The notes under the pieces: model-generated
Told to the model about the DNA's origin: nothing
The model's database searches: none
Seen by the model: the letters and a program-made list of their open reading frames with translations, nothing else
Part shown: in pieces, positions 25,457-35,215 of the stretch
Layout of the letters: each line of letters opens with the position of its first letter
Position numbering within the stretch: position 1 is the stretch's first letter
Position numbers and translations under genes: made by a program
From: Paraferrimonas haliotis
Lineage (GTDB): Bacteria; Pseudomonadota; Gammaproteobacteria; Enterobacterales; Shewanellaceae
DNA: 64,000 nucleotides
Direction of reading: 5' to 3'
Assembly (NCBI RefSeq): GCF_002282895.1
Contig: NZ_NRRB01000005.1
Coordinates: forward strand, 180,271-244,270

Positions 25457-27388
25457 ATGGATATGAAACTTAAAGGATTTCGCCAAATTGGCTTGCTGGT
25501 CTTGCTTGCTTGTTCAAGCGTCGCATCGACCTCATTCGCTCAAGCACCAGTAGAAACATCTACTTCTTCACTTCAAACCGCAGAACAATACGGGCCAACC
25601 ACGCCCAGAGACACCTTATGGGGCATAGCCAATAAGGTTCAGCCTGAGTCTGGTGTTAGCATATACCAAGTGATGGTTGCCTTGTTCGATGCCAATCCTC
25701 ATGCATTTACTAGCCGTAATTTAAATAGCCTTGAGAAGGGTGTAATTATGCTGGTACCTAGGGTTGCTGACATTGCAGCGTATCCTGCAGAAGAAGCTAA
25801 GGCCCGAGCTGAGCGTGATGATAAAAATTGGAATAAACCACAACCTATCCAGGACATAGAGCCAACGGCGGCCGATATGGATGCGGTTGTTCCTGAAGCG
25901 CCAGTGGCAGATGACAACGAAGCGGTAAACGCTCAGCAACAACAATTAGATGAACAGTTATCTGAAATATCAACGAGTACGCTAAATCCAATCGATGAGT
26001 CCATCGACACTGACATTTCTGAGACGTTGGCGGAGCAAGAAGTGATGCCGTCAGCAGAGGTTGAAGAGGCCCTCGATCAAATCGTCCAAGAAAGCGAAGA
26101 TATGGTTCGTAACTCCGAGGAACTGGAGAACACTCAACAAATAAACCGCAGTTTGACCCAAGAAGTTTCGTCCTTAAGAGGTCAACTGGGCGCAATGGAA
26201 GCGGAACTTGAAGTAAGCCGAGAAACAGCCGCAGGCTTGCGCTCAGAGTTACAGCAAAGTCAAACTGTGAACGCCCAACTTAAGGCGGATTTAAACCGTA
26301 TTGGCTCGTCTTCTGACGTTGGTTTTTTGGATGCGCTGCTGACACTTTGGTGGCTTATTTTGCTTGTGGCCATTTTGCCAGTAGCAATTGTTGCCTTACT
26401 CGGGTATCGCTGGTACCAATCGAATCAACAGGAAGCACTCGCTCCACAAATGCTGCACGAAGCGGAACATCAGCAATCAGAGCAAGCGCAAACAGAGCAA
26501 CCGCAGCAACCCCATTTTGAGCCAGAGTCCTCGGTAGTTGCTAGTGCCGCGGTAAGCAACGACGCCAGTGAGGCAGAGCTGGCGCAAGCGTCTTCTGCAG
26601 AGGCCCCTATTGCCGTGTTGGCGGATGAGCTTAATGACGAAACCACATCAGAAGCGGTTGCTGACATCGACAGTGCAGAGAAAGAGGCCATGGATTCATT
26701 GTGGGCAGAAGCGATTGATAATCATGATGAGCAAAACGCTGACAACGATCTTAAAACTGAGGCGAGCGTCATTGAGACTGAGGACGCTTCGGAGTTATCC
26801 GACGACATAGATAAAGCCCTTGCCGACTTTGAAAGTATCGATTTAGACAGCGAATTGGATAATGAACTAGATTCCGATGAAGACCTTGATAAGGTTGATG
26901 AGTCCGCTAACGACACCGGGTTAGAATGGTCACTGGACGAATCCCTGTTGGCTGGCGTTGACTCGACAGATGCAGAGCGGCCTCAGTCTACACAGGCCCC
27001 ACAAACCGATAGCAATGCTTTGGAGTTCGATCTGTCAGATTTGTCTCTAGAAGACACGGACGTTAAAAGCGAACAGGAAACTGAAACGGCGCAACCTTTC
27101 ATAGAAATCGATGAATTGATGTTGGAAGCCGCCGACTCAACCGTAGACGCGGATCCGTATCAAGATCCAAATGTGGACTTAACGGAAGTTGAAGAAGTTG
27201 TTAATGCCTCTAAAGATGTGGATGTGGATGACGCTGAGAACTCGGTCAACGCTAAGTTGGATTTGGCCAGAGCGTATATTGAGATTCAAGATACCGATAG
27301 TGCTAAGGCGCTTCTTAAAGACGTAACGCTTGACGGCAACGACGAGCAAAAAATGGAAGCGACTCGACTTTTACGTAGCCTAGCGTAG
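25457..27388 (+). CDS. fimV: FimV-like polar-landmark protein with LysM-type domain
   Basis: A 643-residue acidic membrane protein. A signal peptide (to about 28) is followed by the FimV N-terminal LysM-like region (YGPTTPRDTLWGIANKV near 45 and NLNSLEKGVIMLVP near 95). A coiled-coil segment (about 220-280) and one membrane span (LTLWWLILLVAILPVAIVALLGY near 295) come next. A long Asp/Glu-rich cytoplasmic stretch ends in the FimV C-terminal helix domain (LDLARAYIEIQDTDSAKALL). FimV/HubP organises the cell pole, type IV pili and flagella. Position between asd and truA is classical. Start is at 25457 or the second ATG at 25463. Confidence 0.88.
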   Translation: MDMKLKGFRQIGLLVLLACSSVASTSFAQAPVETSTSSLQTAEQYGPTTPRDTLWGIANKVQPESGVSIYQVMVALFDANPHAFTSRNLNSLEKGVIMLVPRVADIAAYPAEEAKARAERDDKNWNKPQPIQDIEPTAADMDAVVPEAPVADDNEAVNAQQQQLDEQLSEISTSTLNPIDESIDTDISETLAEQEVMPSAEVEEALDQIVQESEDMVRNSEELENTQQINRSLTQEVSSLRGQLGAMEAELEVSRETAAGLRSELQQSQTVNAQLKADLNRIGSSSDVGFLDALLTLWWLILLVAILPVAIVALLGYRWYQSNQQEALAPQMLHEAEHQQSEQAQTEQPQQPHFEPESSVVASAAVSNDASEAELAQASSAEAPIAVLADELNDETTSEAVADIDSAEKEAMDSLWAEAIDNHDEQNADNDLKTEASVIETEDASELSDDIDKALADFESIDLDSELDNELDSDEDLDKVDESANDTGLEWSLDESLLAGVDSTDAERPQSTQAPQTDSNALEFDLSDLSLEDTDVKSEQETETAQPFIEIDELMLEAADSTVDADPYQDPNVDLTEVEEVVNASKDVDVDDAENSVNAKLDLARAYIEIQDTDSAKALLKDVTLDGNDEQKMEATRLLRSLA

Positions 27389-27407
27389 AAATACAGAGCT
27401 TTTTAAA

Positions 27408-27437
27408 AACGATGGCATCGAGCCATCGTTTTTTTTA
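27408..27437 (+). terminator. Rho-independent terminator after fimV
   Basis: AACGATGGC (27408-27416) pairs perfectly with GCCATCGTT (27422-27430) around ATCGA and leads into a T run. A TATAAT at 27450-27455 just downstream may be the truA -10 element. Confidence 0.92.
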
Positions 27438-27484
27438 TGTAAAACAAGCTATAATGCCGGCCTAAATGAGTGAGAGGTTAGACA

Positions 27485-28276
27485 ATGCGCATCGCATTAG
27501 GCATAGAATATAATGGCGCCAATTACTTTGGTTGGCAGCGTCAGCGAGAAGTCGATTCAGTACAGCAACGACTCGAATTGGCGCTTTCTACCATCGCTAA
27601 TCACGACATTGAAGTGATTTGTGCTGGACGCACCGATTCAGGCGTGCACGCGACCGGTCAGGTGGTGCATTTTGATACTCACGCCAATAGACCGTTGAAA
27701 GCTTGGAGTATGGGCGTAAATGCGCATCTACCAGACGATATTGCGGTGCGCTGGTGTATTGAGGTAGACCAAGACTTTCATGCAAGGTTTAGCGCCACGG
27801 CCCGGCGTTATCGTTACGTTATTTTAAATCATAAACTGCGCCCAGCCATCTTAAAAAATGGGGTTACTCATCATCACCAACCATTGGATGAGAAAGCCAT
27901 GCATCAGGCTGCGCAAGCGTTACTCGGAGAGCAAGATTTCAGTAGTTTTCGCGCTGTGCAATGCCAATCAAAAACGCCGTTTAGAAATGTTCATCGAGTG
28001 CAGGTTAAACGGTTCGGAGATTACCTCGTCGTGGAAATTGAAGCCAATGCGTTTTTGCATCATATGGTTCGCAATATTGTTGGCTCCTTGCTACTCATAG
28101 GTCAGGGTGATAAACCACAAAATTGGATAGCGCAATTACTGGAACTTAAAGACAGAACCCAAGCAGCGGCCACAGCCAAAGCTAATGGGCTGTATTTGGT
28201 TGATGTTACCTATCCGCAATCGTATCAACTGGGTAGCAATCCAGCAGGGCCATTATTTTTGAGTGATCCGCTCTAA
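27485..28276 (+). CDS. truA: tRNA pseudouridine(38-40) synthase TruA
   Basis: A 263-residue pseudouridine synthase modifying positions 38-40 of tRNA anticodon arms. It starts [20 protein letters not shown], typical of TruA. The catalytic Asp is D51 in [15 protein letters not shown], and [11 protein letters not shown] and [11 protein letters not shown] are conserved RNA-binding segments. A likely promoter -10 (TATAAT at 27450-27455) follows the fimV terminator. About 160 bases separate it from accD. Confidence 0.94.
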   Translation: MRIALGIEYNGANYFGWQRQREVDSVQQRLELALSTIANHDIEVICAGRTDSGVHATGQVVHFDTHANRPLKAWSMGVNAHLPDDIAVRWCIEVDQDFHARFSATARRYRYVILNHKLRPAILKNGVTHHHQPLDEKAMHQAAQALLGEQDFSSFRAVQCQSKTPFRNVHRVQVKRFGDYLVVEIEANAFLHHMVRNIVGSLLLIGQGDKPQNWIAQLLELKDRTQAAATAKANGLYLVDVTYPQSYQLGSNPAGPLFLSDPL

Positions 28277-28437
28277 TTTCAGTTGTTTTTGCGTTTATTC
28301 AAAACATAAGACCAGTTTTTTGTGTCTATGTGATTGGCTAATGTGGTTTAATGTGGCAACTTTTCAGATAATTAGATAATCGCCGACTAACGAAAATTAA
28401 TAGTGGCGATGAACAGATAGTTTTAGGAATATAGAGC

Positions 28438-29319
28438 ATGAGTTGGTTAGAGAAAATCCTTCCCAAAAGCAAAAGCGTGTCAGAGCGACGCCACAGTGTT
28501 CCAGAAGGCGTATGGAGCAAATGTAGCTCTTGTGATCAAGTCATCTATAGAGCTGAGTTAGAAAAGAATTTAGAAGTTTGCCCTAAATGTGATCACCACA
28601 TGCGCATTGGCGCAAGAGCGCGATTGTTGGCGTTTTTAGACACTGACAGTACTCGCGAACTCGGTGGCGATTTAGAACCGCAAGATAAGTTAAAATTTAA
28701 AGACTCTAAGCGCTATAAAGACCGCATCTCCGGTGCCCAGAAAAACAGTGGTGAAAAGGATGCTTTGGTGGCCTTTGAAGGTAAGCTTAAAGGCATGCCT
28801 GTGGTCGCTGTCTCTTTTGAGTTTGCGTTTATGGGTGGCTCTATGGCATCTGTTGTTGGTGCTCGTTTCATCAAAGCCTGCGAGACATCCCTCGAGAAAA
28901 ACATTCCGTTAGTGTGTTTTTCTGCAAGTGGTGGCGCGCGCATGCAAGAAGCGTTGTTTTCACTCATGCAAATGGCAAAAACCTCAGCAGCTTTGGCTAA
29001 AATGAGTGAGCGAGGAATTCCCTATATTTCGGTTCTGACCGATCCAACTATGGGTGGTGTTTCAGCATCATTGGCTATGTTAGGTGACATTAATGTCGCT
29101 GAGCCAAAGGCACTGATTGGTTTCGCAGGACCTCGAGTCATCGAACAAACGGTTCGTGAAAAGTTACCGGAAGGGTTTCAACGGAGTGAGTTTTTGTTGG
29201 AGAAGGGAGCCATTGATATGATCGTTGATCGCCGTCATATGCGCGATAAGTTAGCTAGAATTTTAGCTAAGTATCAAAATCTTCCCACTACTGAAAGCCC
29301 AAAAGCTGACCTTTCGTAG
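28438..29319 (+). CDS. accD: Acetyl-CoA carboxylase carboxyltransferase beta subunit AccD
   Basis: A 293-residue subunit that, with AccA, moves the carboxyl group from biotin to acetyl-CoA to make malonyl-CoA. An N-terminal zinc ribbon (C29, C32, C48, C51 in CSSC...CPKC) precedes the crotonase-fold domain with [20 protein letters not shown] and [21 protein letters not shown]. Both are canonical. The ATG follows AGGA. folC begins 12 bases after the stop, so accD-folC-dedD is an operon, as in E. coli. Confidence 0.96.
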   Translation: MSWLEKILPKSKSVSERRHSVPEGVWSKCSSCDQVIYRAELEKNLEVCPKCDHHMRIGARARLLAFLDTDSTRELGGDLEPQDKLKFKDSKRYKDRISGAQKNSGEKDALVAFEGKLKGMPVVAVSFEFAFMGGSMASVVGARFIKACETSLEKNIPLVCFSASGGARMQEALFSLMQMAKTSAALAKMSERGIPYISVLTDPTMGGVSASLAMLGDINVAEPKALIGFAGPRVIEQTVREKLPEGFQRSEFLLEKGAIDMIVDRRHMRDKLARILAKYQNLPTTESPKADLS

Positions 29320-29331
29320 CCTGAGAGTTTA

Positions 29332-30588
29332 ATGAATTCAGTGACCCGATATACAAGCCAGTCGATAAACGACTGGCTTGATTATTTAATGGCAGTGCAC
29401 CCGAAGGATATCGACTTAGGATTAACGCGGGTCAAAGACGTTGCTCAACGGATGCAGCTGGACAAATTTCCAAGCTCAAAAGTGATTACGGTAGCAGGCA
29501 CCAATGGCAAGGGCAGTTGTTGTGCGATTTTAGAAAGTGTATTGCTCCAAAGCGGTTATACCGTTGGCGTATTTAGCTCACCTCATTTCGAGCACTATCG
29601 AGAGCGAGTCCGATTCAATAAAAGCCAACTTGAAGATGGACGCCATTGCGAGGCGTTTAATGCTATCGAGCAGGCACGAGGTAAAACATCACTCACGTTC
29701 TTCGAGTTTTCAGCGCTTGGTGCACTTTATCTTTTCGCTCAAGAACAACCCAACTACATCATTTTAGAAGTAGGCCTTGGTGGACGTCTAGACGCCACTA
29801 ATATTGTTGATGCCGATGTTGCCATCGTCACTTCTATTGCACTGGATCACGTCGAATACTTAGGAAATACTCGCAGCAGCATTGGTCGTGAAAAGGCGGG
29901 TATCACGCGTAAAGGGCGCCCCGCTTTCGTAGGAGAGCCTGACGTACCGACCGGCCTGACTGATGCAATAAAAGAAACTGGCGCTGACGCATATTTTGTG
30001 GGCAAGGACTTTGAATATGACGAACAAGACGCTAGTTGGCAGTTTTCATTAAAGTCGATAAAGCTTGAGGGGCTAGTAAAGCCTAATCTCGTACTCGCTA
30101 ATGCAGCCACTGCATTAGCCGCATTGAAGTGGTTGATGCCAAACCTTGATATACAAACCTTAAATAAAGGGTTGGCGTTAGCATCGCTTCCAGGGCGAAT
30201 GGAACAATTGATGAGCGCTCCCACGGTCATAGCGGATGTGGCGCATAACCCCCATGCAGCAGAATATTTAGCAAAACAACTCAAGCGTTATAGCGGCCGC
30301 GGTAAACGATATGCGATTGTTGGTATGCTCAAGGACAAAGATGTGGCCGCAACCCTTGCCCAATTGGATGGCTGTTTCGACCATTGGTTGTTGTGCGACT
30401 TATCTGGGCCCAGAGCCGCAAGCGCTGTTGAGTTGGCTGAGCAGTTAGATGATAAGGCCATTTCATCGTGTTACGCTAATACCAAAGAAGCTTGGCGAGC
30501 GCTTTATCCTCAATTAAGCAAACAAGATATGGTAATTGTGTTTGGCTCATTTTACACTGTAGCTGATTTTAAAAAGAACGTTATATAG
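29332..30588 (+). CDS. folC: Bifunctional folylpolyglutamate / dihydrofolate synthase FolC
   Basis: A 418-residue Mur-ligase-fold enzyme adding glutamate to dihydropteroate and to reduced folates. The ATP loop VAGTNGKGSCCAILE is near 56, FEFSALGALYLFAQE and LEVGLGGRLDATNIVD near 130-150, and the C-terminal domain has DVAHNPHAAEYL and LPGRMEQL. Length matches FolC. It lies between accD and dedD in the classical order with gaps of 10-12 bases. Confidence 0.94.
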   Translation: MNSVTRYTSQSINDWLDYLMAVHPKDIDLGLTRVKDVAQRMQLDKFPSSKVITVAGTNGKGSCCAILESVLLQSGYTVGVFSSPHFEHYRERVRFNKSQLEDGRHCEAFNAIEQARGKTSLTFFEFSALGALYLFAQEQPNYIILEVGLGGRLDATNIVDADVAIVTSIALDHVEYLGNTRSSIGREKAGITRKGRPAFVGEPDVPTGLTDAIKETGADAYFVGKDFEYDEQDASWQFSLKSIKLEGLVKPNLVLANAATALAALKWLMPNLDIQTLNKGLALASLPGRMEQLMSAPTVIADVAHNPHAAEYLAKQLKRYSGRGKRYAIVGMLKDKDVAATLAQLDGCFDHWLLCDLSGPRAASAVELAEQLDDKAISSCYANTKEAWRALYPQLSKQDMVIVFGSFYTVADFKKNVI

Positions 30589-30598
30589 GAGACGTCTG

Positions 30599-31162
30599 TT
30601 GGCCAGTGCTTTTCATAACCGCTTAGTTGGAACCATTGTAGTGGTTTCGCTTGGGATCATATTCCTACCCGATATGCTGGATGGTAAGAAGCAGGTTCAA
30701 GAGGACAATTTTGCCTCGATTCCATTGCGGCCTGATTACCAACACGTCGACGTTCCAAATGAAGCGTTTGAACCCATTGAGTTACCAAGTGAGCCTGCAA
30801 CTCTAGAGTCAAATGAACAACCACAAGATTCGTCACAGCAAGCGGCTGATTTGAAAACGTCAAAACAAGAAATTAAACAAGAGAATGCTCAACAAACGAC
30901 GACACAAGCGGGTACCTCGTATGTTGTTCAGGTGGGTAGTTTTTCCAAAGCTGATAACGTAAATGCACTGGTTGCTAACCTTCGTGCAGCAGGTGTAAAA
31001 GCTTTTACTGTTCCGGAGAAGGTCGTTGATGGACGTCTAACAAGAGTCGTTGTTGGGCCCGATATATCGCGTAAATCTTTAGAAAAACAACAAAAAATAA
31101 TCAAACAAGTGGCTAAAACAGACGGTCTTATTGTTCGTTATGACCCGCTAGCAAATCAGTAA
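30599..31162 (+). CDS. dedD: SPOR-domain cell-division protein (DedD-like)
   Basis: A 187-residue bitopic protein starting with TTG at 30599. A short cytoplasmic start (ASAFHNRLV) is followed by one membrane span (GTIVVVSLGIIFLPDML) and a Gln/Glu-rich periplasmic linker. A C-terminal SPOR domain (about 108-185) reads SYVVQVGSFSKADNVNALVANLRAAG. SPOR domains bind denuded septal peptidoglycan and bring DedD to the division site. The folC-dedD-cvpA order supports the name. A hairpin of AAGCTTTTT and AAAAAGCTT at 31167-31196 follows and may reduce read-through. Confidence 0.88.
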   Translation: MASAFHNRLVGTIVVVSLGIIFLPDMLDGKKQVQEDNFASIPLRPDYQHVDVPNEAFEPIELPSEPATLESNEQPQDSSQQAADLKTSKQEIKQENAQQTTTQAGTSYVVQVGSFSKADNVNALVANLRAAGVKAFTVPEKVVDGRLTRVVVGPDISRKSLEKQQKIIKQVAKTDGLIVRYDPLANQ

Positions 31163-31217
31163 CCGCAAGCTTTTTTGTGATCGACTTAAAAAGCTTAATG
31201 AGTTTCGTGAGAAATCT

Positions 31218-31226
31218 TGCTAGAAT
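31218..31226 (+). promoter_or_regulatory. Possible extended -10 promoter of cvpA-purF
   Basis: TTGCTAGAAT (around 31217-31226) is an extended -10 element followed by a GC-rich discriminator (CGCCGCC). The -35 match is poor. A nearly identical TGCTAGAATTGCC element lies before cysS. No clear PurR operator was found near it. Confidence 0.35.
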
Positions 31227-31261
31227 CGCCGCCGTAAACTTAAGTTTCGAGGTCTTCCTCC

Positions 31262-31759
31262 ATGTTATGGATTGATTATGCCATCATCACGATTGTGGCA
31301 TTATCCACTGTTATAAGTTTAGTGCGCGGTTTTGCCAAAGAAGCCATGTCACTTATCGTCTGGTTCTGTGCATTTATCGTTGCAAGCCGCTTTTATCAAG
31401 ACCTGTCTGTTCATATCGATCAAGTATCTGATCCTATGCTTCGAAATGGCGTCGCCATCGCAATCCTATTTATTGCCACGTTAATCGTTGGCGCCATAGT
31501 GAATTACATCATAGGACAGCTGGTAAAAAGCACCGGTTTGTCTGGCACCGATCGAGTATTAGGGGTCTGTTTTGGCGCGTTACGCGGGGCATTAGTCGTT
31601 GCCGCAATCCTATTCTTTCTAGATACATTCACTGGCGCTAATCAAACCGATTGGTGGCAGGATTCATTGCTCATCAAAGAGTTCAAAGTCATCATCACTT
31701 GGTTCTTTGATTTTATGGAAGCAAACTCCAGTTTTATTGAAAATGCTAATCCGCTGTAA
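31262..31759 (+). CDS. cvpA: CvpA family inner-membrane protein
   Basis: A 165-residue membrane protein with about four spans: around residues 3-20, 28-45, 65-90 (VAIAILFIATLIVGAIVNYII) and 100-120. SGTDRVLGVCFGALRGALVV near 97 is the conserved CvpA segment. The family was first linked to colicin V production and later to envelope and stress tolerance; its molecular role is unknown. It forms an operon with purF, 36 bases downstream, as in E. coli. Its stop codon lies inside the loop of a 9-bp hairpin at 31745-31769. Confidence 0.92.
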   Translation: MLWIDYAIITIVALSTVISLVRGFAKEAMSLIVWFCAFIVASRFYQDLSVHIDQVSDPMLRNGVAIAILFIATLIVGAIVNYIIGQLVKSTGLSGTDRVLGVCFGALRGALVVAAILFFLDTFTGANQTDWWQDSLLIKEFKVIITWFFDFMEANSSFIENANPL

Positions 31760-31769
31760 ACGGATTAGC
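31745..31769 (+). promoter_or_regulatory. Perfect 9-bp hairpin enclosing the cvpA stop, before purF
   Basis: GCTAATCCG (31745-31753) and CGGATTAGC (31761-31769) pair perfectly around CTGTAAA, which contains the cvpA TAA. There is no long T tract (TCGTTTTA follows), so partial termination or mRNA processing between cvpA and purF is more likely than full termination. Confidence 0.55.
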
Positions 31770-31795
31770 TCGTTTTACTCAGAGGAAATTTACCC

Positions 31796-33313
31796 ATGTG
31801 TGGTATTGTTGGAATCGTTGGAAATCACTCGGTCAATCAAACTATTTATGATGCGTTGACCGTATTGCAGCATCGCGGTCAGGATGCAGCAGGTATCGTG
31901 ACCATAGATAATGGTGCATTTCGTCTGCGCAAAGCTAACGGTTTAGTTAAAGACGTATTCGAACCTAAGCATATGCAGCGCTTACAAGGCAGCTCGGGTA
32001 TTGGACATGTTCGTTATCCTACGGCCGGTAGTTCAAGCGCCTCCGAGGCGCAACCATTTTACGTGAACTCTCCGTTTGGAATGACCATTGCTCACAATGG
32101 TAACCTCACTAATACTGAAGAGTTACGAGAACTGGCATTGCAACAGCGTCGTCATATCAACACCACCAGCGATTCAGAAGTCTTGTTAAACATTCTGGCT
32201 CATGAACTTCAACAAAAAGACAGTTTCAAATTAGCGCCCGAAGATGTATTTGAGTCGGTTTCAGCGGTACATAAGCTCGCTCGAGGCGCCTACGCGGTAG
32301 CGGTGATGATTATTAACCAAGGGTTAGTTGCATTTCGCGACCCTTATGGAATAAGACCGCTAGTACTTGGACAGAGAGAATCTGAAGATGGCTCGTTAGA
32401 GTACATGGTCGCTTCAGAGAGCGTTGCACTTAATGCGGTTGGATTTAAATTTGTGCGAGATGTCGCTCCGGGTGAAGCGGTGTTTATATCCAACGATAGA
32501 CAACTGTTTACTCAACAATGCGCTGAAAATCCAAGCTATTCACCTTGTATTTTTGAATACGTTTACTTTGCTCGTCCTGATTCGTTTATGAATAAAGTAT
32601 CTGTCTATGCAAGCCGCGTTAATATGGGTGTTAAACTCGGTGAAAAAATTAATCGAGAATGGGAAGACCACGACATTGATGTGGTAATCCCAATACCTGA
32701 GACTTCTTGTGACATCGCGTTGGAAATTGCCAACCGATTAGGATTGCCGTACCGCCAAGGTTTTGTAAAGAATCGCTACATTGGTCGTACCTTTATTATG
32801 CCAGGGCAGCAGCAGCGCAAGAAATCGGTAAGACGCAAACTCAATGCCATTGATGCGGAATTTAAAGGCAAGAACGTGTTGCTGGTTGATGATTCAATTG
32901 TTCGTGGTACCACCTCTGAGCAAATTATTGAAATGGCGAGAGAAGCGGGTGCGAAAAAAGTTTATTTTGCATCGGCCGCTCCAGAAATTCGTTTTCCAAA
33001 TGTGTACGGCATAGACATGCCCACCTCTAATGAGCTGATTGCTCACGGGCGTGATGTTAGTGAAATTAGTGAAATTATTGGTGCCGATGGCATGATTTTC
33101 CAAGATTTGCCTGATTTAGTCGCGGCAGTTTCTGAATTGAATACTGAAATAAAAACCTTTGAAACCTCGGTATTTGATGGAAACTATGTGACCAACGATG
33201 TAAATCAAAGCTATCTCGACCATTTAACTTCACTTCGAAACGATGACGCCAAAGCGAAAAGAGACCTAGAGGCAGGAACTAACCTTGAGTTGCATAATGT
33301 CGGGCATCCATAA
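31796..33313 (+). CDS. purF: Amidophosphoribosyltransferase PurF
   Basis: A 505-residue enzyme for the first committed step of purine synthesis, transferring glutamine amide nitrogen to PRPP. After removal of Met, Cys2 (MCGIVGIVG) is the N-terminal nucleophile of the glutaminase domain; HNGNLTN and [11 protein letters not shown] are conserved there. The C-terminal phosphoribosyltransferase domain contains the PRPP loop [14 protein letters not shown] near 362 and [12 protein letters not shown]. Length is normal for the gammaproteobacterial type. A strong bidirectional terminator follows. Confidence 0.96.
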   Translation: MCGIVGIVGNHSVNQTIYDALTVLQHRGQDAAGIVTIDNGAFRLRKANGLVKDVFEPKHMQRLQGSSGIGHVRYPTAGSSSASEAQPFYVNSPFGMTIAHNGNLTNTEELRELALQQRRHINTTSDSEVLLNILAHELQQKDSFKLAPEDVFESVSAVHKLARGAYAVAVMIINQGLVAFRDPYGIRPLVLGQRESEDGSLEYMVASESVALNAVGFKFVRDVAPGEAVFISNDRQLFTQQCAENPSYSPCIFEYVYFARPDSFMNKVSVYASRVNMGVKLGEKINREWEDHDIDVVIPIPETSCDIALEIANRLGLPYRQGFVKNRYIGRTFIMPGQQQRKKSVRRKLNAIDAEFKGKNVLLVDDSIVRGTTSEQIIEMAREAGAKKVYFASAAPEIRFPNVYGIDMPTSNELIAHGRDVSEISEIIGADGMIFQDLPDLVAAVSELNTEIKTFETSVFDGNYVTNDVNQSYLDHLTSLRNDDAKAKRDLEAGTNLELHNVGHP

Positions 33314-33335
33314 ACAAAACTGCTCGTAAGCGCAA

Positions 33336-33366
33336 TAAAAAAGGACCACAGTCGTGGTCCTTTTTT
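33336..33366. terminator. Bidirectional terminator between purF and the YIP1 gene
   Basis: An A-rich left arm ending AAGGACCAC (33341-33349) pairs with GTGGTCC plus T tract (33354-33366) around AGTC. The A and T flanks allow termination in both directions between convergent genes. Confidence 0.93.
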
Positions 33367-33380
33367 AATTCAAAGACTTA

Positions 33381-33980
33381 TTAATGAGTGAATACTGGAC
33401 CGAGACCCAGGCTCCAAAGAATGACACTACCAGCCATTAACGACACCAATAACACCAAACCGCAGGTGACTACGGAACTTGCGTATATAAAACCACGCTC
33501 TTCTGGGATCTTCATAATGATGGGGACACCGGAGTAGAGTAGGTAAACCGAATAGGCCACTCCCGCCAGCCCTACCAGCATCATAAACCACAACTGAGGG
33601 AACAACGCGGATAACCCAACCATAAACAATGGGGTTGAGGTGTACGCGGCAAGCTCGATGGCTTGGGTTTTAGTGGGTTGAGCGCCAAAGGTTTTAGCCA
33701 TCCAATGTACAAGATAGGCAAGGGCGAACACGCCTGCCACCATTCCAATATACATGGCCACTGAGATCATGCTGGCACTTTGAGAAGTCAGTTTTATTGG
33801 ATCGCCAGCACCAATGTTCCATCCGATTTGAGTGCTTGCGATAAAGCCACAAACGGAAGGGATTAGCGCGATTAATAGAATATGAGACAAGCTACTACGC
33901 AATGCTTCATGGTTTTGACCGATAGTCTCCCACTCTTCTCGAGGATGAGTGTACAAACCCAACAGATGATTCAATACCAT
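33381..33980 (-). CDS. YIP1 family membrane protein
   Basis: A 199-residue integral membrane protein with about five spans. It starts VLNHLLGLYTHPREEWETIG, which is typical of bacterial Yip1-domain proteins, and the hydrophobic segments then alternate with short loops (for example ISVAMYIGMVAGVFALAYLVHWMAKTF as one hairpin). The family's function in bacteria is unknown. It converges with purF and is divergent from the AstA-like gene (about 220 bases between starts), so it forms its own transcript. Confidence 0.8.
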   Translation of the reverse strand: MVLNHLLGLYTHPREEWETIGQNHEALRSSLSHILLIALIPSVCGFIASTQIGWNIGAGDPIKLTSQSASMISVAMYIGMVAGVFALAYLVHWMAKTFGAQPTKTQAIELAAYTSTPLFMVGLSALFPQLWFMMLVGLAGVAYSVYLLYSGVPIIMKIPEERGFIYASSVVTCGLVLLVSLMAGSVILWSLGLGPVFTH

Positions 33981-34198
33981 TTTTTATTATCCTTTGTTTC
34001 GTTGATTTTACACAGTCTCGCCGAAACAACTGACGAGGCTTTTTACAGCACTAATACTAGTTATTGAACAAATTTTAATCCGAGTCAAGCATAACCATTC
34101 ACAAGTGGTTAATTAGTTGTTTACATTTTGTGCTGGTGCTATCGAGATCCATGCCATAATTTGCAAGAATAGTGAGGAAATTCATAAACAAGAAAAGC

Positions 34199-35197
34199 AT
34201 GAAGATAATTCGCCCAATCGAGCTGTCGGATCTGAACTCACTAACTGAAATCGCAAGAACTTCTGGCGCGGGCTTTAGCTCGCTTCCCAACGACAAAGAA
34301 TTTTTACAGCAACGAATTCTATTGTCTCACCAGTCCTTAACTCAGGCCGCTAATGCCCCTAGCTGGCAACGATACTTGTTTGTGTTAGAGGACACGCTCA
34401 CCAATACCATTATTGGGACCAGTGCCATCGAAGCGTCGGTTGGCTTTAGTCATCGCTTATACAGCCACAAAATTGCTGAGCATCAGCGCAATGGAGAGTC
34501 TTGGCAAACCATTCAGGTGTGTAATGATTTGGAGGGCAGCAGTGAAATTTGTTCGTTATTTCTGGATCCTAAATACAGAGGGAGCGGATTATCTCGACTA
34601 TTGTCGCGGTTTCGATTTCTATTTATGTTGGCCCACCCTGAGCGGTTTTCAAAGCAAGTCATCGCTGAAATGCGGGGCGATAGTGATGATAACGACCACT
34701 CCGATTTTTGGGCGTGGTATCAACAGAACTATTGTCCAATGACGTTTAAGGAAGTGGATCATAACATTGGTCTGGGGGACATGAGTTTTGCTGCACAATT
34801 GCCAAGCGAACCGATTGAACTTAGTCGTTTGCCCGATAGCGCTAGGCGACTCATCAATCGTGTTCACCCTAATACGGAGGCCGCGATACCGTTATTGCGA
34901 AACGAAGGCTTTCGAGAAAGTGGCTGCATCGGAATTAATGACGCAGGCCCAGCAATGGTGTGCGAGCTTGCCAATTTAGCGACGGTCAAACAAGCACAGC
35001 GATTGCGAGTCAGTATTGAGCCCTTTTCGGCGAGCGAATACAAAGAAGCCCATCTCTGCTGTAACGAACGCCTAGCGCAATTTAGGGCTGCCATTGTTCC
35101 CTCAATCATTAATGGCGATTACATTCTGCTGAGTGACGAGCATGCACAGATGCTGAATGTAGAGTGCGGTGATTGGCTGTATATCAGCCCACGTTAA
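34199..35197 (+). CDS. Arginine N-succinyltransferase AstA-like protein
   Basis: A 332-residue GNAT-fold acyltransferase. MKIIRPIELSDLNSLTEIARTSGAGFSSLP matches the AstA start. Conserved segments include CSLFLDPKYRGSGLSRLLSRFRFLFM (the acyl-CoA loop), DHSDFWAWYQQNYCPM and RLINRVHPNTEAAIPLLRNEGF. AstA succinylates arginine in the succinyltransferase degradation route. I chose the ATG at 34199 because it aligns with AstA; a GTG at 34172 would add nine residues. It is not beside other ast genes; instead a DAO-type oxidoreductase follows 18 bases on. It may therefore act on another amine or guanidine substrate. The function within the family is inferred. Confidence 0.78.
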   Translation: MKIIRPIELSDLNSLTEIARTSGAGFSSLPNDKEFLQQRILLSHQSLTQAANAPSWQRYLFVLEDTLTNTIIGTSAIEASVGFSHRLYSHKIAEHQRNGESWQTIQVCNDLEGSSEICSLFLDPKYRGSGLSRLLSRFRFLFMLAHPERFSKQVIAEMRGDSDDNDHSDFWAWYQQNYCPMTFKEVDHNIGLGDMSFAAQLPSEPIELSRLPDSARRLINRVHPNTEAAIPLLRNEGFRESGCIGINDAGPAMVCELANLATVKQAQRLRVSIEPFSASEYKEAHLCCNERLAQFRAAIVPSIINGDYILLSDEHAQMLNVECGDWLYISPR

Positions 35198-35215
35198 TCA
35201 GATTAAGGAAAGCTC

